Counted from the stretch's first letter, positions 26,179 through 34,640 are shown. The stretch is DNA of 64,000 bases from SFTH01 sp963643985 (GCA_963643985.1 CAVINP010000001.1:1-64000); one strand, 5' to 3'. Notes: generated from the letters alone by a model not told the origin. Numbers and translations are program-made.

Positions 26179-27090
26179 TTACTCGATTTCCTCGTCATCC
26201 AGACCGCGGCGCATGGGAATGTCCAGCGGCGCGTCCATATTGCCGCGGCGGCGGTGCGCACGCTGCACCTGCACGGCGTGCTCCATGGAGACCGCGCTGG
26301 CGGAGAGTATGCGCCGCATCAGCATGGTGACCACGCGCTCCAGTTCGCTGCCGGAGCGGTAGTCCGTCTCCACGGAGAAGTCCGCGCGGTTCTGCAGGAG
26401 CATATCGTCCGCGACATCGGTCTGTCCCGGCGGATGCACGGCGATGGAAAAGCCGCCCTTCTGGCGTGTCATCTTCATGCAGGGCACGTCCGTCAGGCCG
26501 TCGGCGATGTAGATCATGTTCGAAAACGGCACGCGGCGCATGTACTCGGGCGTGAAGGCGTTGAGGTCCTTGTCGTTGGTCACGTCCAATATGCCCTTGT
26601 TGATGCGGAAGAGGTACTGCGTCTTGGTGGTGTAGTTCACCGCCGAGGACGGCCAGACGGGGCGGCCGTCGTCATCGTAGCAGAAGGATGCGGCGAAGAT
26701 CGCCTTGAACTCGTGGCCGATGCGCGAACCCTCGATGATCTCCTTGAGACCCGAGGATATGATGTAGTGCTCCACGTCCACACCGATGTCCGCACCGATG
26801 GCGCGTATGCGGGAGAACCAGCCCTCCACGCCGGGGAAGAAGGCCACGCCCTGCCCCAGCTCGCGCAGCGTGTCGCGCGTCAGGTTCATCGTGCCCTGCG
26901 CCATGTGCTGCATCAGGTACATGTAGGTCAGTATGCCGTCCATCTCGTGGCGGCGCGAAAACTCGGCGCACTTGCCCCAGAATTCGTCCGGTTCGACACC
27001 GATGCCGGGCATGAAGGTGTATTCCTCCATGTCGCGGGGCGAGAGCGTCTTGTCAAAATCGTAGATCAGTGCAACGATCGGTCTGGCCAT
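26179..27090 (-). CDS. HAD-superfamily hydrolase
   Basis: A 303-residue haloacid dehalogenase-like phosphatase. Motif I is DFDKT (near residue 10), motif II is SSG and motif IV is DGLTDVP, with a helical cap between I and II, resembling the phosphoserine-phosphatase-like class. The C-terminal 40 residues are polar and arginine-rich. I place the start at the ATG at 27090, seven bases after an AAGGAAG site; an ATG at 27096 is too close to that site. A 164-bp MITE copy ends 23 bp upstream of the start. Substrate unknown. Confidence 0.85.
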   Translation of the reverse strand: MARPIVALIYDFDKTLSPRDMEEYTFMPGIGVEPDEFWGKCAEFSRRHEMDGILTYMYLMQHMAQGTMNLTRDTLRELGQGVAFFPGVEGWFSRIRAIGADIGVDVEHYIISSGLKEIIEGSRIGHEFKAIFAASFCYDDDGRPVWPSSAVNYTTKTQYLFRINKGILDVTNDKDLNAFTPEYMRRVPFSNMIYIADGLTDVPCMKMTRQKGGFSIAVHPPGQTDVADDMLLQNRADFSVETDYRSGSELERVVTMLMRRILSASAVSMEHAVQVQRAHRRRGNMDAPLDIPMRRGLDDEEIE

Positions 27091-27112
27091 GGGCATGCTT
27101 CCTTTCTTTTTT

Positions 27113-27276
27113 TAGAGCGTGTTTCTAAATTCGCCACGATGCATTTTCGGCGTCTTTGCCTGCATTTCTGCGTTGATTTCCCTTGATTTACCTCCAGTAA
27201 ACCTGCGGAAAATCGCCTTGAACTGCAAGCAAATCCACTCGAAACTGCACATGTCTCATTTTAGAAACACACTCTA
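27113..27276. mobile_element. MITE-like palindromic element, copy 1 (family A)
   Basis: A 164-bp imperfect palindrome bounded by TA dinucleotides. The ends are GAGCGTGTTTCTAAAT and ATTTTAGAAACACACTC, and the centre is TTTACCTCCAGTAAA. It has no coding capacity. The copy at 56079-56242 is identical across the whole length. Identity, inverted ends and flanking TA suggest mobilisation by an IS630/Tc1-type transposase, none of which is in the window. Confidence 0.8.
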
Positions 27277-27510
27277 GGTTCATCACGAAAAATTGGGGGA
27301 TCTATGCTGTGTCGTACTTCCGGCGCACTCCTTCCGGCACTCGCGGCACCGCAGCGACTGAGGGAGTGTCGGTAATTCATCACTGCTCAGCTTACCGCCT
27401 CATTTAATCAGTGTATCCCTGGTCACTGGTCGCTGGTATCTATACACTATTGCCCCACACAACACAGGGGGCAGCCCCTGTGCAGACTGCCCCCTTGATA
27501 ATCGTATTTG
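27277..27510. other. Intergenic stretch of degenerate repeats
   Basis: No gene is visible. It contains GGTTCATCACGAAAAATTG (27278-27296), a decayed relative of the family-C repeat end. A GC-rich hairpin-forming stretch follows (27325-27370), then a segment shared with 4761-4780, and finally 27377-27419, the right arm of the family-B element. It reads like nested or eroded repeats between two minus-strand genes. Confidence 0.55.
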
Positions 27511-29154
27511 TCAGACCTGGCTGTCGGCGGCGAGCGGATCGGTGTTGCTCGTGTCCGCAACCTCGGCCGGCTGTATGGCCTGCTCGGTCGGCGCAGGCGT
27601 GTCCGTCGGTGCTGCGGAGGGCGTCGGCGTGGTCGCGCCGGGCGCGTAGGGCGCATCGTCGGAGTAGAGCAGCGTCTGCGTGTCGTTGTCGGCAATACCG
27701 GTCGCGCTGATGCCCGCCGTCTCCTGGAAGAGCTTGACTGCCGTGGACGTCTTGCTGCCGAAAGAGCCGTCGGCCGCATCGCTGAGATAGCCCAGATCCT
27801 TGAGACGCTGCTGCAGCTTCATGACGTCGTTGCTCTCGTCGCCCTTCTGCAGAGAGCGGTATACCACCGGTTCCGCAGTGGCCGCGGGCGCAGCCGTCTC
27901 GCTGGCCACGGTGATGACCTGACCGTTGATGATGCCGGTCAGCTCCGCCGCAGAGGTGATGCCTTCCAGCTGCGTGATGGCATTGGTGACGATCTGCCAC
28001 CTGGCCCGGGAATCGGCCTGCTTGGTGTCGCTCGTGCTGTCCACGGCCATGGCATCCATCAGTATGGCGTTGCCGATGTTGTCCTGTATGGCCTGCAGCG
28101 CGGAGACGAAGGTTTCGTCGTTGGTCGCAGGCTCATCGGGCAGCAGTGCCGCGATCGCCTGGGAGTCGGCCGTGAGCGCATTGGAGAGCGCCAGCATGCC
28201 GTCCGAGGTGTACAGGGCGGTGTAGCTGTCGATATAGTCCTGCTGCGTGTGCGCCTTGATCATCTCAATACCCTGCGTGTACAGGCTCTCGCTCACGCCC
28301 TCGATGGGCGAGCTGCTGCTCCTGCTGCCCACAAACTTGAGACCCAATACGATGCCCACGATGAGCACCGCGGCAACGGCCACGATGATGGCGGGCTTGA
28401 TGAAACGGCGCAGATCGATGCGGCCGCGGCGCGATGCACGCGCATCGGAGTAATCATCGTCGCCGTAATCGTCGGGATAGTCATCGGCGTAATCATCCCG
28501 GTAGTCGTCGTCGGCATAGTCCTCTTCGGTGTATTCCGGCTCGGCATAGGGCGCACGCTCTTCTTCCTCGGCCTCATAGGCGGCACGCCTGCGCGAGGCG
28601 CGGCGGCTCGAGCCGTCCTCCAGCTTGCGGATGTATTCGCTGACGTCGCGGGAGATGCCTGCGCGGCCCGAAGATTTGATCTCGCGCGGCCTGAACTCGC
28701 TCATATCGACCTTCTCATCGGGACGCAGATCCTCGTCCAGCTCGTCGAGCGCCTCGCGCGCCGTATCCGAGAGCGGCATGCCGTTCAGATCCGCCGGCTC
28801 CTCTTCCTGCTGCTCCTCCTCTTCTTCCTGCGTCTCGGGGGCCATGGCGGCCCGCATGTCGCGGCGCACATTCTCGGGCGCGGAGGCCCCTTCGTACACG
28901 GGGCGGTAGGTGGTGCGGCTGCCCACGTCGCTGTCTTCCTCGGCAATATCTCCGTTGCCGGTGTAGGTGGTGCGCGTATAATTTTTGACCGGGCCGTTGC
29001 TCAGTTTGCCGGCCTCGGCCTGACCGGGGTCAACGCTGAACTGCACGGATGTATAGGGGAGTCCGCCAAAGCGGCTGTCACCGATGGCCGCACCGCAGCC
29101 CGGACAGACCTGATCCGTCTCCCGGATGGTTTTTCCGCATTTCGAGCAAAACAT
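27511..29154 (-). CDS. Zinc-ribbon membrane protein with C-terminal peptidoglycan-binding-like domain
   Basis: A 547-residue protein. It starts with a zinc ribbon (Cys3, Cys6, Cys17, Cys20) and continues with a long acidic, charged cytoplasmic stretch rich in Glu, Asp and Tyr. One transmembrane helix follows near residue 290, then an extracytoplasmic region. Near the C-terminus is a peptidoglycan-binding-1-like repeat (LQQRLKDLGYL, GSFGSKTSTAVKLFQ). It ends in a Thr/Pro/Ala-rich tail. The zinc ribbon inside and wall-binding domain outside suggest a trans-envelope scaffold or sensor; no enzymatic domain was recognised. The promoter carries a perfect inverted repeat. Confidence 0.8.
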   Translation of the reverse strand: MFCSKCGKTIRETDQVCPGCGAAIGDSRFGGLPYTSVQFSVDPGQAEAGKLSNGPVKNYTRTTYTGNGDIAEEDSDVGSRTTYRPVYEGASAPENVRRDMRAAMAPETQEEEEEQQEEEPADLNGMPLSDTAREALDELDEDLRPDEKVDMSEFRPREIKSSGRAGISRDVSEYIRKLEDGSSRRASRRRAAYEAEEEERAPYAEPEYTEEDYADDDYRDDYADDYPDDYGDDDYSDARASRRGRIDLRRFIKPAIIVAVAAVLIVGIVLGLKFVGSRSSSSPIEGVSESLYTQGIEMIKAHTQQDYIDSYTALYTSDGMLALSNALTADSQAIAALLPDEPATNDETFVSALQAIQDNIGNAILMDAMAVDSTSDTKQADSRARWQIVTNAITQLEGITSAAELTGIINGQVITVASETAAPAATAEPVVYRSLQKGDESNDVMKLQQRLKDLGYLSDAADGSFGSKTSTAVKLFQETAGISATGIADNDTQTLLYSDDAPYAPGATTPTPSAAPTDTPAPTEQAIQPAEVADTSNTDPLAADSQV

Positions 29155-29258
29155 GGTATGCCCTCCTCTTTCGTATCACATGTCCGATCCCATATGGGCA
29201 TACGAACACATAGAACCATTCTATTGTATATGATAGAATGGTTCTATGCGAAGGTCAA
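29155..29258 (-). promoter_or_regulatory. Promoter with 15-bp inverted-repeat operator and structured leader
   Basis: On the minus strand TTGACC (29258-29253) and TATCAT (29235-29230) are 17 bases apart. CATAGAACCATTCTA (29209-29223) and its exact reverse complement (29234-29248) flank a 10-base centre and cover the spacer, -10 box and start site, as a repressor operator would. In the leader, GTATGCCC (29203-29196) can pair with GGGCATAC (29163-29156), which overlaps the end of the AGGAGG site, while TTCGTAT and ATACGAA form a competing hairpin. Confidence 0.6.
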
Positions 29259-29290
29259 TATTTTTTATGTGACTTTAATTGGACAAAAAA

Positions 29291-29887
29291 TCAGTTGCCC
29301 GAGCCTGTGTAGACCGGGGGATCACAGTTGGGACAGGGCGCCATGCCCTCGTTCATCGCCTCGCGAATGGTCAGTGTGCGGCGGTTGCTCTGCGTGCCGC
29401 AAACCTCCAGGGAATGGTAATACTTGGCGGAGTTGCCGTAGACCGAGTAGACCGTGGTGTTGAGTATGGCCTCCTGTTTGGCAGCCTCGACCTCGGGATC
29501 GGTCGTCGGCTCGGCCGTGGCCACACCGGCGGCTTCGGCCTGCGCAGCCTGCTGCTCGGCCAGCACCGTGTCGATATTCTCCAGCGCCGTCACCACGCCG
29601 TCATCGGGCGCGAGCGTCGCCGCAACGGGCGTTACTGGGGTGGGCACGTCCGAGACAAGCTGCTTGCCGGGCATAACAAGGAAGAGTATCAGTGCCGTCT
29701 CCAGCGTGGCAATGCCGGTCATTATCATGCGTCCGCGCGTACGGAACACGCCCATGCGCCACAGGTACATCAGCCCGATCGGCGGCAGGAGCAGCGTCAG
29801 CAGCAGCGCAAAGATGCCGCGGTTGCCGCGGCCTTTGCTCGGCGTGTCCATATTGGGCGTGTACGCGTTTGTCTTGCGTGTCTTCAT
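29291..29887 (-). CDS. Membrane protein with C-terminal Cys/His metal-binding-like motif
   Basis: A 198-residue protein with a basic N-terminus and two transmembrane helices (about residues 24-45 and 53-72). An Ala/Glu/Pro/Thr-rich linker follows. The compact C-terminal motif has Tyr-Tyr-His, a Cys and PCPNC (YYHSLEVC then GMAPCPNC). The same His/Cys arrangement is found in Ada-like zinc-binding modules attached to secreted nucleases and surface proteins. Function unknown. It starts 10 bases after the TSCPD gene and is followed by the zinc-ribbon protein. Confidence 0.75.
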   Translation of the reverse strand: MKTRKTNAYTPNMDTPSKGRGNRGIFALLLTLLLPPIGLMYLWRMGVFRTRGRMIMTGIATLETALILFLVMPGKQLVSDVPTPVTPVAATLAPDDGVVTALENIDTVLAEQQAAQAEAAGVATAEPTTDPEVEAAKQEAILNTTVYSVYGNSAKYYHSLEVCGTQSNRRTLTIREAMNEGMAPCPNCDPPVYTGSGN

Positions 29888-29897
29888 AGCGTATCCG

Positions 29898-30158
29898 TCA
29901 GACCGTCTCGGCCTGTTTTTGCTTCATTTCCTCCAGCGCCGTGGCCAGCTGGTCCGGGCAGGACGTACCTGCGCGGCACTGTATGCCCTTGAGGCGGGCG
30001 ATGACCTCGTCTATCTTCATGCCCTCGATCAGGCGGGATACGCCCTGCGTGTTGCCGGTGCAGCCGCCGATAAATTCGACGTGTTCGATCGTGTCACCCT
30101 CGGCCTGAATCAGTATCATCTGCGAGCAGGTGCCGCGTGTCTTGTACTTGTAAACCAT
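29898..30158 (-). CDS. TSCPD-domain protein
   Basis: An 86-residue protein matching the stand-alone TSCPD family, related to a domain of ribonucleotide reductases. It has several conserved cysteines and the name-giving GTSCPDQLA near the C-terminus. I favour the ATG at 30158 (MVYKYKTRGTCS), with GGAAAGG upstream, over an extension to 30194. Its biochemical role is not established; the cysteines suggest metal or redox chemistry. Confidence 0.82.
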   Translation of the reverse strand: MVYKYKTRGTCSQMILIQAEGDTIEHVEFIGGCTGNTQGVSRLIEGMKIDEVIARLKGIQCRAGTSCPDQLATALEEMKQKQAETV

Positions 30159-30340
30159 ATGCAAACCATACCTTTCCGGTGAAATCATTCCCATTATACT
30201 AAGTTACGGCATTAAAGTCAAGTTTCCGCGCCGCGGAGATCGTGTCAAGCGGTTTCGGAAATTCAAACCGCATCCCGATTTGTGCCGTCCCTCTTCGCTT
30301 CTCAAACTGTGGAATATTTGATAATCGTTGTCGACAGGGC

Positions 30341-30369
30341 TTGAAATCGTGGGCAAATGGTTGTATTAT
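30341..30369 (+). promoter_or_regulatory. Promoter of galM-gltX
   Basis: TTGAAA (30341-30346) and TATTAT (30364-30369) are separated by 17 bases, about 45 bases before the galM start. Confidence 0.7.
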
Positions 30370-30417
30370 GATATACAGGAAACTGTCGAATCATCAATAT
30401 ATACAGGAGGAAAATCC

Positions 30418-31500
30418 ATGAGCATCACCACGAAGAGTTTCGGACATCTGCCCGACGGTCGCGAAGCACAGCTGTACACCATGACCAACGTCGCAGGTGC
30501 ATCCGTAGAGGTCACCAACTACGGCGGCATACTCTGCGCCATCAACGTCCCCGACAAGGACGGCCAACTCGGCAATGTCCTCTTGGGTTACGACGATGTC
30601 TCCGGCTACGTGCCGACCTGCGGCTACATCGGCGCACTGATCGGCCGTGTGGGCAACCGCATCGCACGCGGCGAGTGCACCGTGGAGGGCACGCAGTTGC
30701 ATCTGGCCAAGAACGAGGGCGGCAAGAACCACCTGCACGGCGGCGTCGAGGGCTTCAACACCAAGTTCTGGGACGTGACGCCCGTGGAAGGCATCTGCGA
30801 GGACAGCCTGATTCTCAAGTACTTCAGCCCCGATGGCGAGGAAGGCTATCCCGGCAACCTGCGCGTGATGGTGACCTACACCTTCACCGATGAGAACGAA
30901 CTGGTCATCCGCTACGAGGCCGTTTCCGACAAGGACACGCTCTGCAACCTGACCAACCATGCCTACTTCAACCTCGAGGGCGAGGGCAGCGGCAAGATTC
31001 TGGACCACGTGTTTGAGGTCAATGCCGACACCTTCACCGTGGGCGATACGGAGCTGATCCCCACCGGCGAACAGCGCGACGTGACGGGTACGCTCTTTGA
31101 CCTGCGCAAGCCCACGCGCATCGGCGACGTGCTGGAAAAGACCGAGCAGGACGAGCAGCTGCGTGCGGGTCACGGCATAGACCACAACTTCAACATCAAC
31201 GACTTCGATGCCGGCCTGCGCTTTGCCGCCTGCGTGACGGCGCCCGTGAGCGGCCGCATCATGAACGTGTTCACCGACATGCCCGCCATGCAGATCTACG
31301 CCGGCTGCTGTCTGGACAGCATCAACCCCGGCCGCTGCGGCAGGAAGTACAGCCAATACGAGGCCTTCTGCATGGAGACGCAGTATGCGCCCGATTCCGT
31401 CAACCATCCGAACTTCCCCGACAGCGTGCTCTACGCCGGCGAGAAGTATGACTATACGACCGTGTTCACCTTTGACACGACCGAAGACGAAGAAGAGTAA
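30418..31500 (+). CDS. galM: Galactose mutarotase (aldose 1-epimerase)
   Basis: A 360-residue aldose 1-epimerase that interconverts alpha and beta anomers of galactose and other aldoses. Family signatures include IGRVGNRIARG, NHLHGG, the LTNHAYFNL segment with catalytic histidine, and the catalytic Glu in FCMETQ near the C-terminus. The start at 30418 has AGGAGG 8 bases before it. gltX follows after 14 bases, so both probably share the promoter at 30341. Confidence 0.94.
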   Translation: MSITTKSFGHLPDGREAQLYTMTNVAGASVEVTNYGGILCAINVPDKDGQLGNVLLGYDDVSGYVPTCGYIGALIGRVGNRIARGECTVEGTQLHLAKNEGGKNHLHGGVEGFNTKFWDVTPVEGICEDSLILKYFSPDGEEGYPGNLRVMVTYTFTDENELVIRYEAVSDKDTLCNLTNHAYFNLEGEGSGKILDHVFEVNADTFTVGDTELIPTGEQRDVTGTLFDLRKPTRIGDVLEKTEQDEQLRAGHGIDHNFNINDFDAGLRFAACVTAPVSGRIMNVFTDMPAMQIYAGCCLDSINPGRCGRKYSQYEAFCMETQYAPDSVNHPNFPDSVLYAGEKYDYTTVFTFDTTEDEEE

Positions 31501-31514
31501 AGGAGTTTTTGACC

Positions 31515-33056
31515 ATGGAGGTTCGCACCCGCTTTGCGCCCAGTCCGACCGGCTATATGCATCTGGGCAACCTGCGCACGGCACTTTATACCTATCTTTT
31601 TGCCCGCCGCATGGGCGGCAAGTTCATACTGCGCATCGAGGACACGGATCAGGAGCGTGAAGTCGAGGGCGCGGTGGACGTGATCTACAATTCCCTCAGA
31701 ACCGCGGGCCTGACCCACGACGAAGGCCCGGACGTGGGCGGCCCCTGCGGCCCCTATGTCCAGTCCGAGCGCAAGGACATGTACCTGCCCTACGCCCGGG
31801 AACTGGTCAGGACCGGTCACGCCTACTACTGCTTCTGCACCAAGGAGCGCCTGGATGCGGCGCGTGCCGAGGCGGAGGCCAAGGGCGAGACCTTCAAGTA
31901 TGACAAGCACTGCCTGAACCTGTCTCAGGAGGAGATCGACCGCCGCCTGGCCGCGGGCGAGAGCTACGTCATCCGCCAGAACGTGCCCACCACGGGCAAG
32001 GCCGGCTTTGACGATGTGATCTACGGCCATGTCGAGGTGGACTGCGACACGCTGGACGACAACGTGCTGATCAAGGCCGACGGCCTGCCCACCTACAACT
32101 TTGCCAACGTGATCGATGACCACACCATGGGCATCACCCACGTGATGCGAGGCAACGAGTACCTCTCCTCCGCGCCGAAGTACAACCTGCTCTACGAGGC
32201 CTTCGGCTGGACACCGCCCAAGTATGTGCACCTGACGCCCGTAATGGTGGAGGGCACGTACCGCAACAAGAAGACCGGCGTGTACCAGATGGAGACGGAC
32301 GAAAACGGCAACGTGGTGCTGGACGAGAACGGCCAGCCGAAGAAGGCCATCGTCAAGCGCAAGATGAGCAAGAGCCAGGGTGATCCGTCCTTTGAGGATC
32401 TGCTCAGCCAGGGCTATCTGGTGGATGCCGTAATCAACTACATGGTGCTGCTGGGCTGGAGCCCGCGCGGCGAGCGCGAGTTCTTCACGCTCAAGGAGCT
32501 GGAAGAGGTCTTCGATCTGGAGGGCCTGTCCAAGAGCCCCTCCGTGTTTGACATGGCCAAGCTCAACTGGTTCAATGCCGAGTACATCCGCCGCCTGACG
32601 CCGGAGAAGTATCTGGAATACGCCACGCCGTGGCTCAAAAAGATGCTGAACCCCGCCCGCTTTGATTTCAAACGTCTGGGCGAGCTGCTGCAGACGCGCA
32701 CCGAGGTGTTCAACCAGCTTCCGGGCATGGTGAAGTTCCTGGCGGAAATGCCCGAATATGACACGGCGCTCTTTGTCAACAAAAAGCAGAAGAGCTCGGC
32801 GGAGACCGCGAAGGTCGCGCTCGAAAAGCTCCTGCCCGTGCTGGAAGGTGTCGAAGACTGGACGGAGACTGCGATCCACGATGCCGTGATGGCCTTCATT
32901 CCCGAGACCGGCATGAAGACGGGTCAGCTGCTCTGGCCGATGCGCATCGCCATCTCCGGACAAATGTCCACCCCCGGCGGCGCGTTCGAGATTGCCTATC
33001 TCCTGGGCAAGGACGAAACCCTGCGCCGCATGAGTGAGAGCCTGAAGAAACTTTGA
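31515..33056 (+). CDS. gltX: Glutamate--tRNA ligase, with an insertion before KMSKS
   Basis: A 513-residue class I aminoacyl-tRNA synthetase that charges tRNA-Glu (possibly also tRNA-Gln in organisms using the amidotransferase route). The first signature is APSPTGYMHLGNLRTAL, in which the HIGH-type motif reads HLGN. The second is KRKMSKSQGD. Between HLTPVM and KMSKS there is an insertion of about 30 residues rich in Asp, Glu, Asn and Lys that most GltX proteins lack. The start at 31515 has AGGAG nine bases upstream. A family-C repeat starts 8 bases after the stop. Confidence 0.95.
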   Translation: MEVRTRFAPSPTGYMHLGNLRTALYTYLFARRMGGKFILRIEDTDQEREVEGAVDVIYNSLRTAGLTHDEGPDVGGPCGPYVQSERKDMYLPYARELVRTGHAYYCFCTKERLDAARAEAEAKGETFKYDKHCLNLSQEEIDRRLAAGESYVIRQNVPTTGKAGFDDVIYGHVEVDCDTLDDNVLIKADGLPTYNFANVIDDHTMGITHVMRGNEYLSSAPKYNLLYEAFGWTPPKYVHLTPVMVEGTYRNKKTGVYQMETDENGNVVLDENGQPKKAIVKRKMSKSQGDPSFEDLLSQGYLVDAVINYMVLLGWSPRGEREFFTLKELEEVFDLEGLSKSPSVFDMAKLNWFNAEYIRRLTPEKYLEYATPWLKKMLNPARFDFKRLGELLQTRTEVFNQLPGMVKFLAEMPEYDTALFVNKKQKSSAETAKVALEKLLPVLEGVEDWTETAIHDAVMAFIPETGMKTGQLLWPMRIAISGQMSTPGGAFEIAYLLGKDETLRRMSESLKKL

Positions 33057-33063
33057 CGAAACA

Positions 33064-33192
33064 GGTTCTTCACGGTTTCTTGGAGAATGGGGCTGCCAAC
33101 CCCCTCATTCGGCTTCTGCCTCCCCTGAAAGGGGAGGGGGACCACGAAGTGGTGGAGGGGTTAGTCAGTCCCCCGACTTTCCGTGAAGAACC
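33064..33192. repeat. Palindromic intergenic repeat (family C), complete copy
   Basis: GGTTCTTCACGG (33064-33075) and CCGTGAAGAACC (33181-33192) are perfect inverted ends of a 129-bp element. Inside are self-complementary stretches such as CTCCCCTGAAAGGGGAG and CCACGAAGTGG. Related ends occur at 59883-59915 and, decayed, at 27278 and 26103. A related core lies near 41994. It lies in the 3' untranslated region of gltX. Confidence 0.7.
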
Positions 33193-33197
33193 GCAAC

Positions 33198-33231
33198 ACA
33201 GGATACCTCCCAAACCGCGGAGGTATCCTGT
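33198..33231 (+). terminator. Strong stem-loop between gltX and the MATE gene
   Basis: ACAGGATACCTCC and GGAGGTATCCTGT form a perfect 13-bp stem with an 8-base loop. The T content after it is modest (ATTTGG), so it may act as a terminator for gltX or as an attenuator for the MATE gene that starts 15 bases downstream. Confidence 0.65.
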
Positions 33232-33245
33232 ATTTGGTGATTTGT

Positions 33246-34589
33246 ATGGAGAATACGACTTTAAGCAACAAACAGATCCGCAATCTGGTCATACCGCTGG
33301 TCATCGAGCAGTTGCTCTCCTCGCTGATGGGTACGGCGGATACCATGATGGTCAGCAAGGCCGGCTCCGCGGCGATATCCGCGGTCTCGCTCGTGGACTC
33401 GATCAACGTGCTCATCATCAACGTCTTTGCGGCGCTGGCGGCGGGCGGATCGATCATCTGCGCACAGTATCTGGGGCGCGGCGAGCGCAAGGAGGCCAAC
33501 GAGACCGGCCGTCAGCTGGTGCTCTGCGTCACCTTCCTGTCGTGTCTGGTCATGCTTGTCTTCATCGCGCTGAGAACGCCCATGCTGAGGCTGATATTCG
33601 GAAGCGTCGAGGCGGATGTCATGAGCAATGCCCGTACCTACTTTCTCATCACCGTGCTGTCCTATCCCTTCATCGCGCTCTACAACGCGAGCGCGGCGCT
33701 GTTTCGGGTGGACGGCAATTCGAGACTGCCGATGGTGGTTTCCACGGTGTGCAACCTGATCAACATCGCCGGCAATGCCCTGCTGATATTCGGCTTTCAC
33801 ATGGGTGTGGCCGGTGCGGCGCTTTCTACGCTGATATCGCGCATACTCAACGCCGTGATCATGCTCTGCTTCCAGCATCAGGACAGGCAGTCCATCGTGG
33901 TGCGCGACTACCTGAGCATCCGTCCGCAGCCCAAGCGCATCTGGAATATCATGGCCGTGGGCGTGCCGACGGGCATCGAAAACGGCATGTTCCAGTTCGG
34001 CAAGCTGATGATACAGTCGACCGTGTCGACCCTGGGGACGACCGCGATCGCCGCGCAGGCCATGACGGCCACGCTCGAGATGCTGGCCAGCACCAGCGGA
34101 CTGGGCGTTGGCATGGCGCTGATGACGGTGGTCGGCCGCCTGCTGGGCGCGGGTATGATCACCGAGGCGCGTGCCGCCACCAAAAAACTGTGCATCTGGT
34201 CGGAGGGAACGGTCATTGTGCTTTGCTCCCTGATTGCTCTGGGCGTGACACCGATAACGCGTATCTGCGGCATGGAGGCCGAGAGCGCGGCCCTGACGGT
34301 GCAATTGACGCTGATCATCTGTGCCGTGAAGCCATTTATCTGGATGCCGGCATTCACGCTGCCCTACGCGCTGCGGGCCGCGGGCGACGTGCGCTTTACC
34401 ATGCTGGTCTCCTCGATTGTCATGTGGGTCTGCCGCGTGGTGGTCTCCATCGTGCTGATGCGCGTGTTCCACACAGGCCCGCTGGGTGTCTGGCTGGGCA
34501 TGTTTCTGGACTGGCTCGTGCGCGGCAGCTGCTATGTCATACGCTTTCGCGGCGACAGATGGACGAAGAAACAGGTTATACGGGAGTGA
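33246..34589 (+). CDS. MATE-family efflux transporter
   Basis: A 447-residue polytopic protein with two MatE domains and about twelve transmembrane helices. It has the characteristic early segment LVIPLVIEQLLSSLMGTAD and the AAGGSIICAQYLGRG stretch. It would export a cationic drug or metabolite using an ion gradient. I place the start at 33246 (MENTTLSNKQ); the GTG at 33183 lies inside the family-C repeat. It ends 51 bases before the convergent lysozyme gene. Confidence 0.9.
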   Translation: MENTTLSNKQIRNLVIPLVIEQLLSSLMGTADTMMVSKAGSAAISAVSLVDSINVLIINVFAALAAGGSIICAQYLGRGERKEANETGRQLVLCVTFLSCLVMLVFIALRTPMLRLIFGSVEADVMSNARTYFLITVLSYPFIALYNASAALFRVDGNSRLPMVVSTVCNLINIAGNALLIFGFHMGVAGAALSTLISRILNAVIMLCFQHQDRQSIVVRDYLSIRPQPKRIWNIMAVGVPTGIENGMFQFGKLMIQSTVSTLGTTAIAAQAMTATLEMLASTSGLGVGMALMTVVGRLLGAGMITEARAATKKLCIWSEGTVIVLCSLIALGVTPITRICGMEAESAALTVQLTLIICAVKPFIWMPAFTLPYALRAAGDVRFTMLVSSIVMWVCRVVVSIVLMRVFHTGPLGVWLGMFLDWLVRGSCYVIRFRGDRWTKKQVIRE

Positions 34590-34640
34590 ATAAGGGAATA
34601 GGGATCGGCTGAATGGCGAGGGTTTACAGGTTCAGCTCCG

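Noticed and set aside
27508..29463. A 651-codon plus-strand frame opposite the zinc-ribbon protein
   Set aside because: The minus-strand frame has a zinc ribbon, a membrane helix, a wall-binding motif, a promoter and a ribosome site; the plus-strand frame has repetitive Val/Ile/Arg composition and none of these.
33108..33170. A CRISPR-like or rRNA-like repeat after gltX
   Set aside because: The stretch is one palindromic intergenic repeat; there are no regularly spaced direct repeats and no structural RNA signature.
33053..34612. A 519-codon frame overlapping the first MATE gene
   Set aside because: It runs in a different frame through the repeat and the MATE gene, and only the MATE frame shows membrane helices and family motifs.
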